Shown: positions 1 through 11,531 of the stretch, piece after piece
Layout of the letters: the number at the start of each line of letters is the position of its first letter
Position numbering within the stretch: position 1 is the first letter of the stretch
Assembly (NCBI GenBank): GCA_022264855.1
Contig: JABYQU010000064.1
Location: 62,001-126,000, forward strand
Direction of reading: 5' to 3'
DNA: 64,000 nucleotides
Origin: Lenzites betulinus
Lineage: Eukaryota > Basidiomycota > Agaricomycetes > Polyporales > Polyporaceae
Notes under the pieces: model-generated
Databases searched by the model: none
The model's input: the letters and a program-made list of their open reading frames with translations, nothing else
Told to the model about the DNA's origin: nothing
Made by a program: the position numbers and the translations under genes

Positions 1-941
1 AGAATACGGTACACACCCCGAGTGCACGAGACGGCCTGGCCCCGACCCACCGCGCAGACTGCGCCCGCTCACACCCAGGGCACGTCGGCGATTTGACTCC
101 AGCCCGCCGCGAGCAGCGCTCTGCCCCCGCCCGTTCTCTGCTCCGCCTTCGCGTGCGAACGCGGATCCGCCGTGCTTAATGAATAGGGAACGCTCGAGGA
201 GGCGCAATCGCGAGCGTGGGTCCGCGCCGCTGCGCATTTTCGCAGGCCAGTCCCGCAATGTGTGTATGTCGTGCGGGGTGCCACGGGATGCGGTAGGTGG
301 TAGCGCGTCGTCGCGGCGGACGCGCTCGTCCCCGAACATATGGATACACAACCACCCAAACTCCCGGATCTAGATCGCTGCGTTGGAGTGAGAACGCCGG
401 CGACCGTCGCGCGTAACTCGAGAGGGATCTACTCACCTGACTCCCGCACTCCTCAGCACGCGTTCCTCAAGCTTCTGCCCTGGGTTCTGGGGCCAGCGTG
501 GTGCGGTAGGCGTGCACGTCTCTAGATTGATGGGGGTGAACATAGGCCTGACGCAAGGGGATACGCAGAGCCTAGGAGAGGTAGAGAGAGGGGGCGAGAT
601 GCAAAGCAAAAAGCACACATTATAGCAGGGTATGACTAACAATGGACGAGTAACAGGTTCGTGAATGGTACAGCGCTGACACGCGCGACCGTACCCTGAG
701 GCGTGTTTCTAGCGGTCGCGCGTGTCTAGCGGGAGATGGTAGCGAGACCAAATGAGCGGAGGGGGTCCACGAGTCGCGGGCCCGCTGCCCGGGCCTGCCA
801 GGGCGAAGCCCGAGGAAAGCATGTGCATGGGAAAGATACAGCAGTGAAAAGAGCGTATACAGTAGGGGAGAGCATAGATATAAATAACCACGCGCAGACC
901 CAGAGCATAAAGGAAAAAGAAGAGGAGAGGAGGGCCATACA
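1..941. other. No gene recognised (left edge)
   Basis: Only short overlapping open frames on both strands, with no splice pattern that joins into a convincing protein. It holds the 3' flank of the Ser-rich gene that ends at 942. A gene truncated by the left edge cannot be excluded. Confidence 0.5.
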
Positions 942-3681
942 CTACGAGGAGGCGCTCTTCAACCCGGCATCTAGGTGCGGGACAGGCGGGATCGTGTCCT
1001 TCCCATACATTGCCTCGACCCGGCGCACGAACTTTGCGCGGATGGCCGCGCTCCGTTCAGTGTCGAGGAAGCTGTGGCGGCTCGCGGCATCGCTCCACAC
1101 GCTATAGCGATCCCCACCGCCCTCCTCGTCAAGGTAGACGGTGTCGCGCTCATAACCCGCGACGATCGCGGAGAGCGTGTGAGACTCGCGCATAGGGTGC
1201 GGCTTGCCGCCTTCCAGCTGCGCATTTTGCTCCGCACGGAAGCCCGCGAGGATCTTGCTCACGTCGGGGGACGACTCCGGGGGCTCCGTCGAGGTGGGGC
1301 GCGTGTTGGGCGAGAGGTCGCTGAGGTCCTCGTCGTCGTCGTCATCGTAGGCGAGGAACGAGCCCCCGTCGTCGGACTCATGTCCAATGTCAGAGGGGCG
1401 CCGCGTGTCGAGCGCTGACGCCGAGCGCGGCTGCCACTGCACCCCGAGCTGGCGGTCCTGCGACGGCCACCGGCTATGCGTGGCTGGATACCCGCTGGCC
1501 GATGCAGGCGCGTTCGCATTCCCGTACCTCGAGGCGCGAATGACCGCATCCTGGGTGAGCTTCGAGGTCCTGCGCATGAGCTGGGTCGTCTGCTCGCGAG
1601 GGAGGACCGGTGCGGTGGGAAAGGGAGACACTCGCCCGCGCAGCGCGGGTGGGATGGGCGACGCGATCCTCGGAATGGGTGAACGCGGCCGTGAGTCCGT
1701 CGTTGAGCCTGTCGCAATCTCCCTAGAGAGCGGATGCGCGGCCGTGTTGGGTCGGTCGATAGGTGTCGGCATCGGGCGGTACTGCTGCTGTTGGCCACGG
1801 GGGTCGGCAGTGTCTGCAGGCGCGGAACGTGGGAAGCGCGAATTCGATGTCGACTGGTCCATCATGCTCCAGGATGGACTGGTGCTCCGAGAGATGTCGG
1901 AAGGCACATCCGGCAGCGGCCCTCGTGGCGGTGGGCTGGGCGGTGGCAGATCGTAGTACGCGAGCACCTTCGGACGATGCAGTCCTGGGCTGGACGACCC
2001 ATTAGAGTTCGATGTCCCTGTCGAGGTGACGCTCAGATTTGCGTTGTGCCCGTTTTCGGGCGCGCGGGGGGTGTTCGGCGCCGACGCTGACGGGGTCACG
2101 ATCACATAATCGGGATCCGGCGAGGGTGGATAGAAAGAGGAGGACGCGGTCGGTGTCGGCGGAGTAAGTGTGAGTGGGACGGGTACGTGCTTCTGTGTGA
2201 GGGTGGTCGTATTCGGCGCGGAGATCTTCGGACGCGAACGCACGGACTTGGAGGGCGAGAGAGTAGGGGACAGAGGGGACCGGGGGGACGCTGGGAGGGT
2301 CGGTCCACCGTCTGGGCGCAGACCCAGCTTCGAAGGAGAGAGTGGCCCAGCGCCCGCGCGTCGGAACGTGGACAGGAAGTCGATGCTCGGCGAGCGCACA
2401 GACTCAGCATCTCGGAAGGCCCGCGTGAGACTCTCCTCGCTCGACATCACGGACTCGCGCCGTTCGTCGGACTCCGCCGTATTCGAGGTGTCCGACGTCG
2501 CCGATGCATCCGTCGTCATCGTGTTGAAAGAGTCCATGGACATGAACGTCTCCCCGCTTGGGCGCACGCTGCCAGCTCCCTCGCCAGGTAATGGCGTGGC
2601 ATTCCTCGACTCGGGCGGCACTGGTGTTCCTGCGCGACTCCACTTGTCTGCGATGGGATGAGGAAGTTGGGGGAGGGTAGGGAGTGCGGGCACAGGCGGC
2701 GTTGGTTCTGAGGGCGAGTCGCCCGACTTGTCCTTGCGCGACCTCGAGTTGAGCCTGAAGAATCGTCTCCTCTTCGAAGATGCCTCCGACAGGTACCCTC
2801 CGTCGGACTCTTCACCGCTGACGGGGGATGTTACGCCCTGCTTCCGCGACCGACCGAAGCTGGAAAACGCCCCTTTGTCAACCTCGTTGTCGGTTGTGGG
2901 CGACTCGGTCTGTTTCGACTTGTCCTTCTTCTCCTTCTCTTTCCGGCTCTTCTTCTTCTTCAGGCTGAACTCGGACAAGTACCCCCCGTCGCTCTCGTTG
3001 TCGGTCGCGTCTCCTCCGTTCTTCTTGCTCTTTCCGCTCTTCTTCGCCTTCTTCTCCTTCTCCTTGCTCTTCCCCGTCTCGCTCATGTACCCGCCATCGC
3101 TCTCGTACCCGCCGTCCGGCTTAATTTTCCGTCGAAGCTTGCTTAGCTTCGATTTCGGCTGCGGGGAGGGAACGGGAGAGACTACTCGGGGCTCGGGCGT
3201 TGCACGGAGGTCGAATTGCAACGACCGCTGCGGGTGCAAGGATGGGGTCACTCTTCCAGGCGAGAGCCCGTTCGACGGGTCCTGCTGAACGGCAGTGTCC
3301 AGACTGAGTGTGTGGTCCCTTCCGTTGACCAGGATCCCGGCACCGGGCAGGGAGCGCTGTGTCGCCCCAGCGGAAAGGGTGGATTCTTCAGACGTTGCGG
3401 TCGACGCGTAGGTGAGACTTGGCGAGGTGAAATCCTGGGTGAGACCGCCAAGACTGAGTGATCCTCGCGATGCGCCGGACGGACGATGCACGCACCTCGT
3501 TCTCGAACTCTTCATCTGCCTCTTCGACAGGGTTAAACATCCAGTTCGCGACGGTGCGGTTAGTGCCCACGCCGAGCTCGAGCGCGCTCTCGAGGATGGA
3601 CGCGCGCAAGCCCGACGTCCGGTTGTCCGGGTTGGGGTCCGCGCGCTGCGGCCGCGCAAACGACGACGGCGTCGAGTTCAT
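942..3681 (-). CDS. Ser-rich protein with SDGGY repeats, function unknown
   Basis: Two exons, 3681-3496 and 3434-942, joined by a 61-base phase-0 intron, give 892 residues. The start at 3681 (MNSTPSSFA) is the first ATG before a conserved-looking acidic segment. The protein is mostly low complexity and probably disordered. Between residues 165 and 280 the motif DGGY occurs four times (169, 175, 211, 273), usually as SDGGY followed by L/M-S-E, and lies between strongly basic Lys/Arg blocks. A Ser/Pro-rich middle follows, then a run of five Asp, and a more ordered C-terminus (about 790-892) with acidic and hydrophobic residues. No signal peptide, transmembrane segment or catalytic motif is visible. 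Basic/acidic alternation with phosphorylatable Ser and Tyr would suit a scaffold or cytoskeletal adaptor, but that is inference. Confidence 0.85.
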
Positions 3682-5013
3682 TTGGGCCAGGACGCAGGAT
3701 ACGTAGGGGAGAATGTGAAGCGACGAGCGGAAGGACGCCAAGAACAAAGCAGTTGATAGAAGCCGGCGGGGATGGTCTCGTAGCGACCGTCTTCACGTAA
3801 GGAGCACGAAAACGGGCGCGAAGGCGACACCGCGGTAGGCCAGTGTTAAATGCGTATGCCCATGTAAGCCGTCGTGGACGAGGCGAGGTGGTGGGGGAAA
3901 GAACGAAAGAGTTCCAGAGCGCCGGTCTCAATGTTCTCAAGCGTCGTGCGCTTCGGCGCTCACCTGCACTCGCGCAACGTTCTCGCCTCTTCCTGCATCA
4001 CTCTTCATCTCGACCAATCGCTTATGGTTCTCAGACCGGTTACGACATGGCTCCGCGCGGGGATGTCCCCCTATGGAATGATGTACACGAACGACTTCAT
4101 AGATGAGGCAACAGCCGACTGTAAACACTGAAGCTCCGTCTCTATTTAGTACATCGCGGTCCCGATGTGTTGGTCCAGGGACCGAGGACGTCCCGTCGAA
4201 ATAGACAGCGGGAGTGGTTCCCGGCATTGGCATTCGGTGGGCACCAGCGGGGCGCCCACTTTGGGCGCGGTCCGTAGGGAGGGACCGGGCAGGTGGTCGC
4301 CATAATCATGGCATTGGTAACCATGAACACGGGCCATGACCCTCCAGCATGGGCAGCACTGTCACATCCTCCTATCCGAGCTGCGGACCGTACGTGGTCT
4401 GAGAGTCTGAGAGTCAGCCTGTGTCCTCGCCCACACCGGGAGGTTGCAACCACTCACCCTTGTCGGCGGCGACTGGAGGGGGCCTTCGTCTTCCCACCCG
4501 TTGAGCTAGAAGTTGAGCTCGGGCCGTGATGAGGGATCATCTATCGTACTTGCAATCACCAGTGGCATCTGTGTAAATGTAATTCCTTCCCGGCGGTAGA
4601 TTGCGATGTAAGTAGCTGAGTAAGGCCGTTGACAACACTTCCTAAGTATTCCGGTAATAATGAGTAAAGATTCAAGAGTTACGGCGTGCAACGCACTCCA
4701 ACCACCCACTAAACGCAGCTGTCGAAGATCCTAGACAAATATAAGCGTGACTGTACGATGACATGCTCATTTTTGCATGCTTACACGGTGACCCTAGGGC
4801 CTACTGCAGGGATCGCATATTTTGCTAACATACTCAAAAACATGGGAGGCTACTTATGGCGTAGAAGAGAGAGCATTACGAAGAGATGCACGCATGTGAG
4901 TTAAACCAGCCATCGTGACGGATCGTCGCCCACAAGGTTGCGAGTATCATTGTGCAACCGCAGGCTGTCACCTGCAAACGGCTGTAATAATCCGGCGCAG
5001 TTCCCGGGGCGCA
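3682..5013. other. Intergenic, nothing recognised
   Basis: Between a minus-strand start (3681) and a minus-strand stop (5014). Short frames occur on both strands, but none has splice support or recognisable protein. The first several hundred bases presumably include the promoter of the Ser-rich gene. Confidence 0.5.
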
Positions 5014-6729
5014 TTACTTCAGCACGCCTTCCAGTAGCCCTTCATTTTCCAGCGCGGTGACGAACTCCCGTATGAACGGCTCGTAGTCGAACGTCCGCCG
5101 GACGTGGTCCGCCTGCCCAGAATACAAAACAGTCAGCCCCTGTCGCCAGTAAACCGCACATCCCCTCTGCCCTCAGGCTGTCGCGGGCATGTTTGATGAC
5201 ATCGCGGAAGAGCAAACTTCGCACCTGCGCACGCCGCGACTTCTCGATCTCTTCTTCGACTGCGACCTTGGCCGATAACGCGGCCCGCACGCAGTCCTCC
5301 CAGGCGGGCACAAGCCTGCGCTCCGCCATGTCCAATATCGCGAGCTCCTTTTCCATCTTGCGTGAGCCAAAGTCGGGCGCGAACACCTTCCCCGCCTCGT
5401 CCGCGCGCGGGCGAAGTGTGGTGGCGAACGCCTCAGACGCAGAGGCCAGCAGCGTCGGGTCGACCTGTAGGACAACAGCAGCCGTCGGCGACGTCAGCGC
5501 TTCCGTAACGTTCCTGTTTTATCTGGCAGTTCGCGGCGAACGAACTATCATGCGGGGACAGCACCTTGTTCGCCCAGCCATCTGGGAAGCACTCCGCGAG
5601 CCGCCTCTCAATCGCCGTCCGCTCCCTCTTCAGCATCTCCAGCTCGTCGCTTGCCCTGAGATATGCGTCGTCCACGATCGCGAGCAGGTTGTACTGGATG
5701 TGCTCCGCCCCGCTCTCGAGCACCGTCTGCATGCGCCGTTGCAGCGCCGGCCGGACAACGTCCATCCAGCCCGCGCGGGAAGAGTTTGCTGTGGGAGCGT
5801 CCGCGTCGATCTCGCCGACGTCGAGCGGGCCGCCCGTGCGGAGCCCGTCGAGCTCCCAGACCCGCCCGTGCGCGGGCACGTACCCGATGTAGTGGTACGC
5901 GTCCAGCTTTTCCGCGCTGTCTGCCCTGGCGGAGGTGGCCTTGCGCTTTCGCTTGGACGCGCTGGTTGACGCGGAGGTCTTGCGTTTCTTCGATGGCGGG
6001 GAGGCGGCCGCCTTTGCCTTGTTCTTCGCAGACTCGAGGGCCGAGGACGCCAGTGCGTGGCGCGCGCCACGGATGTCCGCAGGGCTGGAAATAGGCTGTT
6101 CAGTCGAGTTATCCGATAGAGCAGGCGCGCGATGCGTACCGTGCTAATGAGTTTTGTGCTTCTCGAACGAGGGGCATGTTCGAGACCGCAAGCCCTCTCA
6201 TCTGTATGGCATCGTCGTTTACAGCCGGCCATAGACGATATGGTACACGCTCACCACGGGGGACATCTCGTCCGTATCCGCAGCGAATCTTCTGAGCACG
6301 GGCCCGACATCGACCCCTTTGCAGTTGAGCAGGACGTTGAGCATCGCTTGCGACGCGCATGCGTCTTCGCTGAGTTGGTTTGCGAACCAGATGGAGCGGG
6401 CATCTGGGTCGTTTAGCTCCTCATTCGAATCGAGTTCCGCGGAATCACTGCTGCTGTCGCAAAGGTAGCAAAATATGAGTCCGTAAGGATTTAGATGGTC
6501 GGTTTCGTGGGCCTCGACGCTGTAAAGCTCGATAACCTCTAGGCCACGGACGCCGAGTTTCCTGATGAGCGACGTGAAAACCCCTGAGATGGACTGTGAG
6601 CATGGCGTTCGGAACTTAAAGTGTGCCCAAATGTGTCACTTCCCCAATGAAGAACATAAGCGACTGACCAGGATCCGACTCGATAACCGCGAAGGGTCCT
6701 CCCACCAGATCAAGAGGCGGGGTACTCAT
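5014..6729 (-). CDS. uch2: UCH37-type ubiquitin C-terminal hydrolase
   Basis: A cysteine deubiquitinase of the UCHL5/UCH37 class, which trims ubiquitin chains and in many eukaryotes binds the proteasome. Exons 6729-6669, 6583-6255, 6201-6140, 6084-5565, 5464-5225 and 5112-5014 close in phase to 436 residues. The N-terminus (ESDPG-VFTSL) is the classic UCH start. Catalytic residues are visible: oxyanion Gln90, Cys96 in SEDACASQ, His215 in AYHYIGY and Asp230 in WELDG. The His-Asp spacing of 15 matches the family. MRGLAVSN and NSLAR precede a basic insertion (about 162-205, rich in KKRK and KRKRK) that looks like a nuclear signal. The C-terminus RRTFDYEPFIREF matches the UCH37 tail that contacts the proteasome receptor or INO80. 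The fourth intron (5564-5465, 100 bases) is the least certain junction. Confidence 0.93.
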
Positions 6730-7695
6730 CTTTAAGATATTATTCTGTTAGAATAACTCTGTTTCGTGCATTGGCAGCGCGCTCACCGTCTGGCTGTTTG
6801 TGCAGCCCTTGGTGGTGGCGGTCAAAGCCAAGTACGCGACGCGTGCGAACGCGATCGACTCAACACGCGGTAGTCACACAACGCGTGTCCGTGACCGTCC
6901 GAGTTATACGCGCGCGCTACGCGACACGAGTCTGAGGGCGCGAATTCTTGTCGTGCTTGGACGTTATGGATCCTAGTTGGACAGATGCTGCAGAATACGA
7001 TGTGCTGAAATTCGGGCTGCGTTTCTCACATGCGCACCCATTATGGGGCCCTGTATCGGGAAGGTTGAGAGTAAACTGGCGAAAATGCAAGCATTTACTA
7101 CCTTGCGTGCAGGCTCACCCGAACCCCAAGTCTATTGATGTAGTTTTCGTTGTGCGCCTCGGGCCTCGGCCAGTCTCACGTCGGGTGAGTGAGTCAAACA
7201 TCGTGGGCGCAGGCATGACAAAGCCGACTGTATGCTTCCATATGCCCGCAAGATCGACGCCGACTCTTTCCTTGTCACCTTTAAATAGTAGTTGGCCAGA
7301 GGGCCTGCAATTGTACTACATGGAACGATTAATGATAAACCAACAATCGTCGCTAAATCGCAAGCAGTACACAACGTACTGGTGTTGACATCACTGTGGG
7401 CTGTGGGTGAACGCTTGAGTCTTGGCTGTATATCTGCGAAAGCGTGCGCGGGGGGCAGCCGGTATTGAATGAGGGACGGTACCAGAACAATACTAGGCAA
7501 TCGTGCTAAGATAAAACGTATAGTACATGCAGATGGGGATAGTATGTGAGATAATCGACGATGAAGCAAGAGCAGATGGTCGAGGCCATGGAGGAGTACT
7601 TTGAGATGCGCACATATACAAAGCGGGGGAAAGCGCAGATTGCAGAGAAACATTCATCTTGATCCGATCGTTATCTTCAGGAGAGGCATGCGGCA
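6730..7695. other. Intergenic, nothing recognised
   Basis: Separates the start of the deubiquitinase gene from the 3' end of the zinc-protein gene. It contains frames of 146 and 173 codons on opposite strands that overlap each other, look random in composition and have no conserved motif. Confidence 0.5.
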
Positions 7696-8465
7696 TTAGT
7701 TCGAGCCTCTAAAGAGAGCGGCACAGTCGAGGCACGTCGTAAGGCCACTGACCACACGGTGGCGTCATGAGAGAGTCCCGCACATATAGGCCCAGAAAAC
7801 ACGTTAAGAACGCACCTCTCAGGTGTTTCGAAGGCACAGTTCTGACACACCGTCCGCCCGCACCCGGGCAGAATATCTGCCGCATCATCGAGCCGTTCGT
7901 ACCCTTCGCCCTCTGTCCATGCTCCTTTGGCGTCGTCCCGGGCCTTTCTGCGCCTTCCTGCCACAGCTGGCTGTAGCGAGCGGTCCTGTGCAGTATTCGC
8001 AGCACTCGACACATCCGTGCTGAGGGCTGACGCAGTGAGTCGCGGGGAGCGTAGCGGCGTCTCGGGATCACTAGACGGGGAGGCCGTCAGGGCGGGAGTC
8101 GGGGGCACTGATGGGGCGCAGCCGTTGCACGTTCTTGAGCAGATCGTGCACGTAGGCTCTTTGCATCTACGAGGGTTGTCAATACAGTGTTCAAGAATGA
8201 CTATGCAGGACTAGATGGTGCTAGAAAACGGATCACCACTAATGCCACACATTGCGGCAAAAGTGGGGAACTTGAAAGCGGAAGAAGGCACATACCGAGC
8301 ACACTGTACAAGTTGATTTTGCCTCGAGCCAGTGAACGACCGGTGACAGAAGGTGCATATATGCACCCCGATATTGACCGGGAGACTTAGCGTTGGTGTA
8401 AGATGTCCAGGAGTCTTGGGGTGAAGGAGTTTCCTTCTCTTCATCTGGTGGCGCGCGGAAACCAT
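7696..8465 (-). CDS. Cys-rich zinc-binding protein, fungal, function unknown
   Basis: Three exons are supported: up to 8296, 8166-7816 and 7747-7696; introns 8295-8167 (129 bases) and 7815-7748 (68 bases). After splicing, two Cys clusters appear. The first is CTFCHRSF, then QCARCKEPTC, then TICSRTCNGC; the second is GCGRTVCQNC followed by TTCLDCAALF. The zinc pairs straddle the splice sites: the last CxxC exists only after intron 2 is removed, which supports the model. The middle is Pro/Ser/Thr rich. I recall uncharacterised fungal proteins with this two-cluster arrangement, but no function. The start is uncertain: the frame is open to 8465, and a further upstream exon (an open frame with MTESTQRF near 8574) may exist in another phase. 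Confidence 0.7.
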
Positions 8466-8692
8466 GTACGCGCAGTACTTGATAGCTAGTGCCTGCTGGT
8501 GGTGAGAACCTCAGCCTAGGTTGTGATATCGATGGTAGAAAGTCAAGAAGAAAGCGTTGAGTAGACTCAGTCACGGTAAAGCTTTAAAGGATCCGTTTCA
8601 TGCATCACGCAATATGATTATGCTTTAATATTTTAGTCGAGGCACATAATCATGAAACAGATAATTATGTGTCCAAGCCAAAAAGAAAAAAA

Positions 8693-8773
8693 TACACCGA
8701 ACGGGAATCGAACCCGTGCCGCTTGCTACCCCGAAATGGAAGGCAAGCATGATAACCACTTCACCATCGGTGT
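8693..8773 (-). tRNA. tRNA-Gly (anticodon UCC), with 9-base intron
   Basis: Perfect 7-bp acceptor stem (ACACCGA with TCGGTGT), D arm GTGAAGTGGTTATCAT, anticodon stem CTTGC/GCAAG with loop C-T-TCC-A-A, and T arm ACGGG-TTCGATT-CCCGT. The anticodon UCC is at 8740-8738. A 9-base intron (8736-8728) sits at the canonical 37/38 position. D and T arms resemble yeast tRNA-Gly(UCC). CCA is not encoded. Confidence 0.93.
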
Positions 8774-8917
8774 GATGTTATTGCTATGTTGACACAGTAT
8801 ATATCACGTTCTGCCGGCGCTGATACCGAAGAACATATAAGACTCCCCCGGTCCTGGGCGATCATATTGAACTCCGTCCCTGTGCCACCATCCCCTCCCG
8901 CCACGGCCCACAACACC

Positions 8918-9699
8918 ATGAAGAACAAGAACAAGACCACGAAGTTTCCAGTTGTACGCTGCATATTCACTGTGGTTGTGTGCTGTTCCTAACTCGCCTA
9001 TCTCCTTGCTTGCACTCAGGCGCGTATTAAACGCATCATGCAGAAGGACGAGGAGGTAGGCAAAGTAGCGCAGGCCACCCCCGTCGTTATTTGTATGTCA
9101 CACCCTCTTGTATCCAACCGCTTCAACTCAATCAAAGACACGCACACCGTCAATATCGCCTGTGCTGCCCAATGATCCCGTCATTGGACAGCAAAGGCCC
9201 TGGAGCTATTCCTTGCCATGATTGTGGAAGAGTCGAGCAATGTGACGGTGGACCGGGGCTCAAAGAGGGTCGAGGCATACCACCTGTGAGCATCGCTCCG
9301 TGGCCGCTGCTCTTATGGCGTTTTGTCTTACCACTCCTGTGTGCCCACAGTAAACACGCCATTGAAACCGTCGACATGCTCGACTTCCTCAAGGAGATCG
9401 TGCAGGGCGTACCCGACCCGTCCGCTGGCGGCACTATCGATATTGAGGCGGAGAACGCTGAGCGAGGAAAGAAGCGCGGAAAGGGCAAAGACAAGAAGCC
9501 CGCCGCCGACGCCAATGGGGGCGAGAAGCCTGCTCCGAAGCGCAGGAGGAAGAAGGCCGTTGACAAGGACAAGGAGGAGGACAAGGAGGAGGAGCGCGAG
9601 ATGGAGGTTGACGAAAGCAGGGACGACGATGAAGACGACGGCGCGCACGGCGGCGGACGCTCGCGACGAGATGACGACGACGATGACTGGGAAGGCTAG
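8918..9699 (+). CDS. bur6: NC2-alpha / DRAP1 histone-fold transcription repressor
   Basis: The alpha subunit of Negative Cofactor 2, which pairs with NC2-beta and binds TBP on promoter DNA in the nucleus. Exons 8918-8953, 9020-9092, 9192-9285 and 9351-9699 close to 183 residues. The short first exon gives MKNKNKTTKFPV, and the splice completes FPV-ARIKRIMQKDEEVGKVA, the hallmark NC2-alpha helix 1 and loop. VISKALELFLAMI, RVEAYHLKHAIET and MLDFLKEIVQGVPD complete the histone fold (about 12-95). The tail is a long charged run, first Lys/Arg rich and then Asp/Glu rich. The VPDPSAGGTID segment after the fold is a fungal feature. A DNA-polymerase-epsilon or CHRAC subunit is the alternative, but the KDEEVGKVA loop favours NC2-alpha. 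Gene symbol by analogy to yeast. Confidence 0.93.
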
Positions 9700-10065
9700 A
9701 CTAGGCGCATCGTGTGGACTTGATGTTGTATGATTATTGTGACTTCTACCTTTCCTGCTTACAGTGTACATACCGTCCTGTCCTGTCGCGCCGACAGCAG
9801 GTTGTTGTACAATCGCCTTCGCGCTTTACAAGCATCTTCACATGCATCCGCCGTGTGCTCTCAGAGATGGGCCATAGTAAGCCCCGCATATACTCAGGAA
9901 GTTCTCGCCAATATGAGTTCGTTGAATCGCGCGCGTCGCGATCATGCCTCCTCACATTTGGGCGCCTAGGACTGGCTAGCGGCTTGTATACACGCGACGC
10001 GTTCGACGCGTCTCAGCTTTCGCTCCGACCACCACTACCATCGCCGCTCACTTTTGTTTCTCAAC
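9700..10065. other. Short intergenic region with Sld5 promoter
   Basis: 366 bases between the NC2-alpha stop and the Sld5 start on the same strand. It must hold the NC2-alpha 3' end and the Sld5 promoter. No TATA element is obvious. Two MluI-like ACGCGT-related motifs (near 9997 and 10006) lie 60-70 bases upstream of the Sld5 ATG; such motifs (MCB) control S-phase genes in yeasts, so this is suggestive for a replication gene. Confidence 0.4.
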
Positions 10066-11140
10066 ATGGCCACAAACTGGGGCGACGACTACGATGAGCC
10101 CATGGCTGGCCCTTCGTTTGTCGAACGCGCACGCGCAGCCCCCGAAGACAATGACTTCGCCATTGGAGATGACTTCGGCGGGGCTCGCCCCACGATTCTC
10201 GCGCAGGAGCTGGCTGAAGAGACGCCTTTCCAACAGCTCATACGACACTGGATGAACGAAAGGCACGCGCCAGACGTTCTCCCCGGCCAGGAAATGCTGC
10301 TTGGGCGTTTGCTGGACCACATACGGAAACAGGTGAGCGGCATGTTTCACCGAGACGCGGCGTGGCTCGCGGCCAGTGGAGCGAGGCGATTGCGAGGAGA
10401 TGTTGACCGTGTTCAGCTCTAGTCCAACGATGTAGCACTCCTCCGTGCAGACCCAGACTCTTCGGAGGAAGAACACTTTCGGATAATGCTCGTCCAAACC
10501 GAGGTCGAACGCGTCAAGTTCGTGATTCGATCGTATATACGCACGCGGCTGCATAAGGTAAATCAACGTATCCCATGCGTACTGTAATATGTGACTATAT
10601 GCGCTTTTGTGCAGATCGAAAAATACGCGAGACATATCAGCGCGACTCCCGAGATCCACGAGAAACTCTCAAAGGCGGAGCTCGATCACGCACGCAGGTC
10701 AGCCGTCCTTAGCCGAGGTCAAGCAGCACTTTGTCTAACCATCTTGAAAATCCACAGATATTCTCGACTAGTGGAAGATCATTTCACGCAGTCGGTCTTG
10801 CAAAGTTTACCAGAACAGCAACGGCCATACGAAGAGAATGTGGCATTCATGCCTCCAATGAGTCAGTTCTCTCTGTGATGTATTTGATATGCACTCACCC
10901 TGCGGCGCTGCCAGCCACTGAACCGGACAAGCTGCGGCCTGTTTTCGCGCACGCGTTACAAGACTGTCCACCAATGCGATTGCCTGAGTGCGCCGGCCTG
11001 TTTTGAATTACCGAGCGACCAGTTGTTGACGCGTTATTTGCAGCGGGACCATGTCGGAAATGCAGAAAGGGCAGATATCCTTGGTGCCTTATTATGTTGT
11101 CGAACATCTGCTATTACGAGGCGAGGTCGAGCTCGTTTAA
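10066..11140 (+). CDS. SLD5: GINS complex subunit Sld5
   Basis: A subunit of the GINS tetramer, which joins Cdc45 and Mcm2-7 to form the CMG replicative helicase. Exons 10066-10332, 10423-10557, 10615-10697, 10758-10861, 10915-10987 and 11044-11140 close to 252 residues. Recognisable blocks are LIRHWMNERHAPDVLPGQE, then EEHFRIMLVQTEVERVKF, IRSYIRTRLHKIEKYARHI, LVEDHFTQSVLQSLP, the PPM segment, EPDKLRPVFAHALQDCPP and the C-terminal B domain ending in YYVVEHLLLRGEVELV. Length fits the family. The N-terminal 50 residues are acidic and variable, as usual. All five introns are 52-90 bases with good donors. ORF phases fix every junction, including the GAC codon split by the last intron. Confidence 0.95.
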
Positions 11141-11396
11141 GACCCTCGGGAAGATACCCATCCACGCTGCGAAATGCTTCGTCCCGCTACTCGACCTGGG
11201 TCTATCATGTTTTATTATGCGCGGTACGTTAAACCACCGATACTTCCGGTAACCTAGTCCTTCGAGGTTGTACCCGGGGTGTATTTTCAACACGTTCACA
11301 AGACTAGACCCTCTCCGCCCACCACTCCCCCCTTCTTGACCCCTCGCTGCGTACAGGCACGTCGTTTCACTGGCCGTCGATGATACAGGTAAGCTC

Positions 11397-11531
11397 TTAG
11401 TAACCGTAGATCTCCATGTCCGTAATTAAATGCTGCTCGGGCCCTTCGGGCAGCTCCACCATCAGGTCCTCCCGCAGTGAATACGGCGCGATCCTCAGCC
11501 TCGAGCACGAGTCGTACTGTCGACTCGGCAT
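11397..11531 (-). pseudogene. Possible 3' exon of an unidentified gene
   Basis: An open segment ending at TAA (11399-11397) reads as ordinary protein: GGDENIMPSRQYD, then RLRIAPYSLREDL, MVELPEGPEQH and ITDMEIYGY. It lacks a plausible upstream partner: a stop precedes it by a few codons, and the dispersed repeat begins about 160 bases further upstream. It could be the last exon of a gene broken by that repeat, or a chance frame. I do not recognise the family. Confidence 0.3.

Noticed and set aside
7132..7653. 173-codon minus-strand frame
   Set aside because: No splice continuity with the neighbouring zinc-protein gene, no recognisable motif, and a competing plus-strand frame.
9328..9771. 147-codon hydrophobic frame on the minus strand
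   Set aside because: Antisense shadow of the acidic/basic tail of NC2-alpha; Val/Leu richness comes from complementing GAC/GAG codons.
10048..10659. 203-codon minus-strand frame across Sld5
   Set aside because: Antisense to well-supported Sld5 exons 1-3.
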